This document shows, one piece after another, positions 61,401 to 64,000 of a stretch of DNA of 64,000 nt (position 1 is its first letter; each line of letters begins with the position of its first letter). The stretch is taken from positions 1 to 64,000 of the forward strand of contig CAZBRS010000018.1 in assembly GCA_964494475.1 (NCBI GenBank), given 5' to 3'. Under the pieces are notes generated by a model, which worked only from the letters and a program-made list of their open reading frames with translations, had not been told where the DNA came from and did no database searches. The DNA is from CAZBRS01 sp964494475 (lineage in GTDB: Bacteria; Myxococcota_A; UBA9042; CAZBRS01). The translations under genes were made by a program, and so were the position numbers.

Positions 61401-63080
61401 TTCCATTGGCTCCTCGACCCCGTCGACTACGCCGACGCGCTCGCGCACTACTGGACCAACGAGACCGAGCCGGCCCTGCTCTTCCACCGGGGCGTGCTCT
61501 ACGACGGCGTGCAGGTGCGCGTGCGCGGCCAGTCGTCGCGCGGCTGGCCCAAGAAGCACTGGAACTTCTCGTTGCCGCAGGGCCACGGCTTCGACGCCGA
61601 GGGGTACACGGCCAGCCCGGTCAGCGGGTTCAACCTGCAGAGCAGCTACGCCGACAAGAGCTACGTGCGCGAGATCCTGTCGTACGAGACGTTCCGCGAC
61701 GCCGGCTGCCCCTCGAACGTCATGGCGCCCGTGCTCGTGGTCCAGAACGGGCAGTTCTTCGGCCTGTACGGCTACCTCGAAGACCGCGATCCGACGAACC
61801 TCGAGCGCAACGGGCTCGACCCCGAGGGGGGGCTCTACAAGGCGTTCGGGAGCCAGTGCGAGGCGCGGCCCCTGCACGAGCTGCCCGGCCCCTGGGAGAA
61901 GGAGGAGCCCGACGACGGCGACTTCACGGAGTTGTTCGACCTCCTGACCGGCGTCGACGCGCTCACCGGCCCGGACCGGCGCGACTTCCTGTTCGACCAC
62001 GTCGACCTGCCGGCCATGCTCAGCTACCACGCCGCCTCGGTGCTCATCCACAACAACGACCAGGTCGCCAAGAACTACTTCCTCTACCGCGACACGAAGG
62101 GCACGGGCCGCTGGTCCATGCAGGCCTGGGACATGGACCTGACGTTCGGCCGCAGCTACCAGGGCACGGTGCTGAACGACGAGATCTTCGCCGAGGTCGA
62201 CGGGGTGGCCGGGCGCCCCAACGTCTCGCCCAGCCATCCGCTCTTCGGCGACAGCGAGCACCAGAAGTGGGACTACCTGTGGAACCGGCTGACCGACGCG
62301 CTGCTCGAGGAGCCCGAGATCCGGCAGATGTACTACCGGCGCCTGCGTACGCTCCTGGACGAGCTGCTGGTCGAGGGGCGGTACGAGGCGCGCATCGACG
62401 AGCTGGCCGCCCTGGTGGCCGACGAGGCCGAGGCCGATCGTCAGCTGTGGGGCTGGTACGGCGCCGACGAGCCGCCGGCCCTGGCCGTCAGCCGGCTGAA
62501 GACCGAGTACCTCGCGCGGCGGCGGGTCCACCTGTTCGAGACCCACCGGGTCGAGGGCGAGATCCCGGCGGCGCAGTCGCCAAACCCGGTCGTGGTGATC
62601 AACGAGATCATGTACAACCCCTACGTCGACCCGCTGGATCCCACGGCCGCCGGCGACGAGCTCGAGTTCCTCGAGCTCTACAACCCCTCGGCGGTCGAGG
62701 CGGTCGATCTGTCGGGCTGGGTCGTGACCGGCGTGGGCCTCACGCTCCCGGCCGGCTCCGTCATCCTGCCCGCCCGCTACCTGCTCGTGGTGCGAAACGA
62801 CGTGGCCTTCCGCCAGGCCTACGGCGTTGGCCATTACGTCGCCGCCGAGTACGACGGCAAGCTCGACGGCGGGGGTGAGCGCGTGACCCTGGTGAACCGC
62901 GCGGGCCTGGTCATCGACGACGTGACCTACGACGACGCCGCGCCGTGGCCCACGACCCCCGACGGCAAGGGCCCGTCGCTCGAGCTGCTGGACGTCGCCA
63001 TGAACAACGCCCTGCCGAGCGCCTGGAGGCCGAGCAAGGCCCCCGGCGGCACCCCCGGCGCCCCGAACGGCGCGCCGTAG
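58479..63080 (+). CDS. Large lipoprotein with PA14-like, PASTA, lamin-tail and CotH-kinase domains
   Basis: A 1,533-residue surface lipoprotein. Signal MPRSVVLVARFFGLLAATTLLAAC (Cys24 lipidated); an acidic HDAAPDG-type repeat linker (about 50-185); fibronectin-like segments; a PA14-like domain (about 308-460; GLEARFFELAG, GDGLARLWLDGEPL); two PASTA domains (about 565-700; VPDLVGLERSLAEAAL, VPDVVGLTAAEASGAL); a lamin-tail domain (about 702-830); a CotH kinase domain (about 968-1350; VRVRGQSSRGWPKKHW, then QAWDMDLTFGRSY with the catalytic-type Asp pair); and a second lamin-tail domain (about 1370-1495). CotH kinases phosphorylate surface proteins on Ser. PASTA modules suggest cell-wall binding. 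Confidence 0.9.
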   Translation: MPRSVVLVARFFGLLAATTLLAACQGHRATTGEPDADARVEDATCGASDCHDAAPDAHDAAPDGHDAAPDGHDAAPDLHDAAPDGHDAAPEIEDATPEGHDATPETAPDTADAAPEGHDAAPDLHEVAPEIDDAAPDLHEVAPDLHEVAPEIEDATPEDHDAEVESADAEVEALDAEGEAPDVAVDDCPEDPDKVAPGLCGCGAVDTPNCAEILPPNPDPPGWQDPPHATGPTSLAMTVEPLSDPSGVEVYFACVAGPCHDSGWQDGDTYEDTGLAPDHACAYRVRARDKSPNQNETAWSPEALATTERDPGYAAGLEARFFELAGDATTLPDFAGWPADVARLDPVLDYSASPWPWPGLGSAFAAGVASRHAGFLRVSAAGVVTLALGGDGLARLWLDGEPLLDLPAADPGALGASASRSLEVGYHALRVDFLSTATPASLMLSWRGPESTPDVVPSTALYHADPPDTQPPAPSPLAFEIPPTVTGPASLTMTAVAATDAAGVQVAFLCVQGGGPSSGWQADRRYEAIGLQPGTVYGYRVVARDVGMNDNTGLPSAVGFATTDTYVPDLVGLERSLAEAALADAALVPGDVSNAHSATVPAGRVIEQSPVVGEVLPAGATVSFVVSQGPELVEVPDVVGLTAAEASGALAAAGLAVGPVTFAASCTEAPGSVLSQQPQAGGTAPKGGAVSLVVSRGPEQVVITELLYHPVKDDVLHEEFVELYNPCAHPVNLEGWQVLGLGPFTFGAGASIEAGGYVVLAEDADAFLAAYGFEPDAVVAGASLANSGERVAVTTAAGLVVDTVTYDDVAPWPVTPDGLGPSLEVVDPSEDNATPRNWHACVAAAGSTPRAVNSVDAEGLPPWLSEVRHGTPEVGAPIEVTALVEDATTVTLTYVLDWGTPASLALQDDGQSADGEAGDGVFGAVLPGQAVGTLVRYRLDAVGPTGSMGYPRDDDTVIYTGTYLAPPVETDLDVFHWLLDPVDYADALAHYWTNETEPALLFHRGVLYDGVQVRVRGQSSRGWPKKHWNFSLPQGHGFDAEGYTASPVSGFNLQSSYADKSYVREILSYETFRDAGCPSNVMAPVLVVQNGQFFGLYGYLEDRDPTNLERNGLDPEGGLYKAFGSQCEARPLHELPGPWEKEEPDDGDFTELFDLLTGVDALTGPDRRDFLFDHVDLPAMLSYHAASVLIHNNDQVAKNYFLYRDTKGTGRWSMQAWDMDLTFGRSYQGTVLNDEIFAEVDGVAGRPNVSPSHPLFGDSEHQKWDYLWNRLTDALLEEPEIRQMYYRRLRTLLDELLVEGRYEARIDELAALVADEAEADRQLWGWYGADEPPALAVSRLKTEYLARRRVHLFETHRVEGEIPAAQSPNPVVVINEIMYNPYVDPLDPTAAGDELEFLELYNPSAVEAVDLSGWVVTGVGLTLPAGSVILPARYLLVVRNDVAFRQAYGVGHYVAAEYDGKLDGGGERVTLVNRAGLVIDDVTYDDAAPWPTTPDGKGPSLELLDVAMNNALPSAWRPSKAPGGTPGAPNGAP
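58626..58965 (+). repeat. Tandem coding repeat, 21-base unit (HDAAPDG)
   Basis: A minisatellite of about 16 imperfect 21-base units such as CATGACGCGGCGCCCGATGG. It encodes an acidic, proline-spaced linker (HDAAPDG, HDAAPDL, HEVAPEI) just after the lipid anchor. Confidence 0.85.
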
Positions 63081-63114
63081 GTACGGTCCTTGCCGTTCTG
63101 CAGCGACCGCCGCT

Positions 63115-64000
63115 CTACAGGCACGAGTCCTGCGCGCGGAGGTGCGGCACGAACCCGGCGGGCAGCGCGGGCACCGACGAGATCGAGAAGCGATCGGGCG
63201 CGAGCAGCGCCTTGGTCTTGTACTGGACGTCGACGTAGGTGACCAGGTTCGGTGCGGGGGGCACGGGCAGCAGGGCCCACCAGACCCCGGCGAAGACCCC
63301 GGTGCCCTTGTCCAGCTCGTTGCTGCCCCACAGGAAGGCGTCGTCGGTCGACCACCAGAAGCGCACCTCCTCGACCTGGAGCGCCGAGCCGCCGCCATCG
63401 ACCGTGGCCGTGACCAGCACGCCGCCGCCCTGCGCCTGCACCACGACGACGGGCGCCGCCGGGACGTAGGCGAAGCTGGCGTCGCTGGTCAGCCAGTGCC
63501 GCAGCCACATGCGCTGGCCGCCCCGGGCGCGCAGGTCGGCGCGCTCGGCGATGGTGTCGGCGCTCTCGCCGCCCGTGAGGGCATAGCAGCCGTGGTCGAA
63601 GTTGGCGGCCAGCGACGTGCGGGTGGTCGCTCCGGTGATGGCGTTGAGGGTGGGCACGTGGGCGTTCAGCGGGAAGAACTCGTCGCTCGTGCCGTTCACC
63701 ATCAGGACGGGGGTCTTGGTCGCCGCCACCACCACGGCGGGGTCGAGCCAGGCCAGCAGCGTGGCCCACTCGGGGCTCGCGGCCGACAGCCCGGCGGCCT
63801 GCAGCAGGTCGTTCTGCCAGGCGTCGGGCGACTGGACGGCGAGGTCCCATCGGCCGCAGGCGCTCAAGGGAACGGCGGCCTTCACGCGGTCGTCGGCGCC
63901 CGAGACCACCAGCGTGGCCACGCCGCCCGCCGAGAAGCCCGTCATGCCCAAGCGCGAGGCGTCGACGTCGGGGCGGGTCGTCAGGCAAGTGAGGCCGCGC
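63115..64000 (-). CDS. Alpha/beta hydrolase, C-terminal part (5' end beyond window)
   Basis: The frame is open to the window edge; no start is seen, so the gene begins outside. The visible 294 residues include LTTRPDVDASRLGMTGFSAGG, the nucleophile elbow of acetyl-xylan-esterase/dienelactone-hydrolase-like enzymes (Ser in GFSAGG), TPVLMVNGTSDEFFPL with the likely acid Asp, and FDHGCYAL with the likely His. After this comes an extra beta-rich domain (about 90 residues; VVVVQAQGGGVLVTATV) as in PhoPQ-activated-pathogenicity-like hydrolases. Convergent with the CotH-protein gene. Confidence 0.85.
   Translation of the reverse strand, partial: RGLTCLTTRPDVDASRLGMTGFSAGGVATLVVSGADDRVKAAVPLSACGRWDLAVQSPDAWQNDLLQAAGLSAASPEWATLLAWLDPAVVVAATKTPVLMVNGTSDEFFPLNAHVPTLNAITGATTRTSLAANFDHGCYALTGGESADTIAERADLRARGGQRMWLRHWLTSDASFAYVPAAPVVVVQAQGGGVLVTATVDGGGSALQVEEVRFWWSTDDAFLWGSNELDKGTGVFAGVWWALLPVPPAPNLVTYVDVQYKTKALLAPDRFSISSVPALPAGFVPHLRAQDSCL

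Noticed and set aside
58346..63398. Long antisense frame opposite the CotH-domain gene, running into the Smr gene
   Set aside because: Only its final 103 residues, from ATG 58334, are a real (Smr) gene; the rest is antisense shadow.

Overview
The window is very GC-rich, gene-dense DNA with strong third-position GC. It carries ten predicted lipoproteins, several of them giant Cys- and Asp-rich surface proteins, a TolQ/ExbD-type motor operon, two sigma-54-type promoters and AgmX/MXAN_5187-like features. Together these suggest a Myxococcota-like ('deltaproteobacterial') organism. A 100-N gap flanked by the same 55 bases on both sides shows that this is a scaffolded draft or metagenome assembly. 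This taxonomic call is inference; no marker gene is present apart from a tRNA-Phe.

Layout. 1-8.1 kb: tRNA-Phe, an SCP2-like protein, an esterase-like lipoprotein, an unknown lipoprotein, then (minus strand) a proton-channel operon ExbB-ExbD-ExbD-sensor-M48 protease. 8.1-11.1 kb (minus): endonuclease III, two dipeptide-type ABC permeases, ClpP. 11.1-29.2 kb: two divergent giant surface lipoproteins, one with about 30 MopE-like metal-binding motifs (2,474 aa) and one with calcium-binding DxDxDG repeats (about 3,419 aa once the artificial gap is collapsed). 29.4-33.8 kb: a Lon-N-terminal-like protein, the two dipeptide ABC ATPases, an ECF sigma factor and its probable anti-sigma factor, the last four genes joined by ATGA overlaps. 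33.9-37.8 kb: a sigma-54-promoted envelope operon (propeller lipoprotein, beta-barrel, propeller lipoprotein). 37.9-44.9 kb: a PHP phosphoesterase, then an acyl-CoA catabolic operon: two acyl-CoA dehydrogenases, two thiolase-fold proteins lacking the nucleophilic Cys, an SCP2-DUF35 fusion and a DUF35-MaoC fusion. The set resembles the ring/side-chain beta-oxidation and retro-aldolase modules used on steroids.

45.0-52.7 kb is the accessory island and the most novel part. Two divergent arms each pair a paralogous SPASM-type radical SAM enzyme with a lower-GC second radical SAM unit. The left arm has a methyltransferase, a SPASM enzyme (now frameshifted at its Fe-S motif) and an SPL-like radical SAM protein. 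The right arm has a SPASM enzyme fused to a methylthiotransferase-like core, followed by two U32-family proteins. The fused enzyme and the second U32 protein end in the same unrecognised domain of about 90 residues, which ties them into one system.

52.9-64 kb: a Cys-rich lipoprotein and a PEP/pyruvate-binding-domain lipoprotein (coupled), a phosphopantetheinyl transferase, a small family of unknown function, an Smr-domain protein, a large CotH-kinase/PASTA/lamin-tail lipoprotein, and an alpha/beta hydrolase cut by the window edge. No gene-free stretch exceeds about 270 bases; the longer gaps (18557-18824, 47465-47714, 56514-56776) hold the promoters listed.
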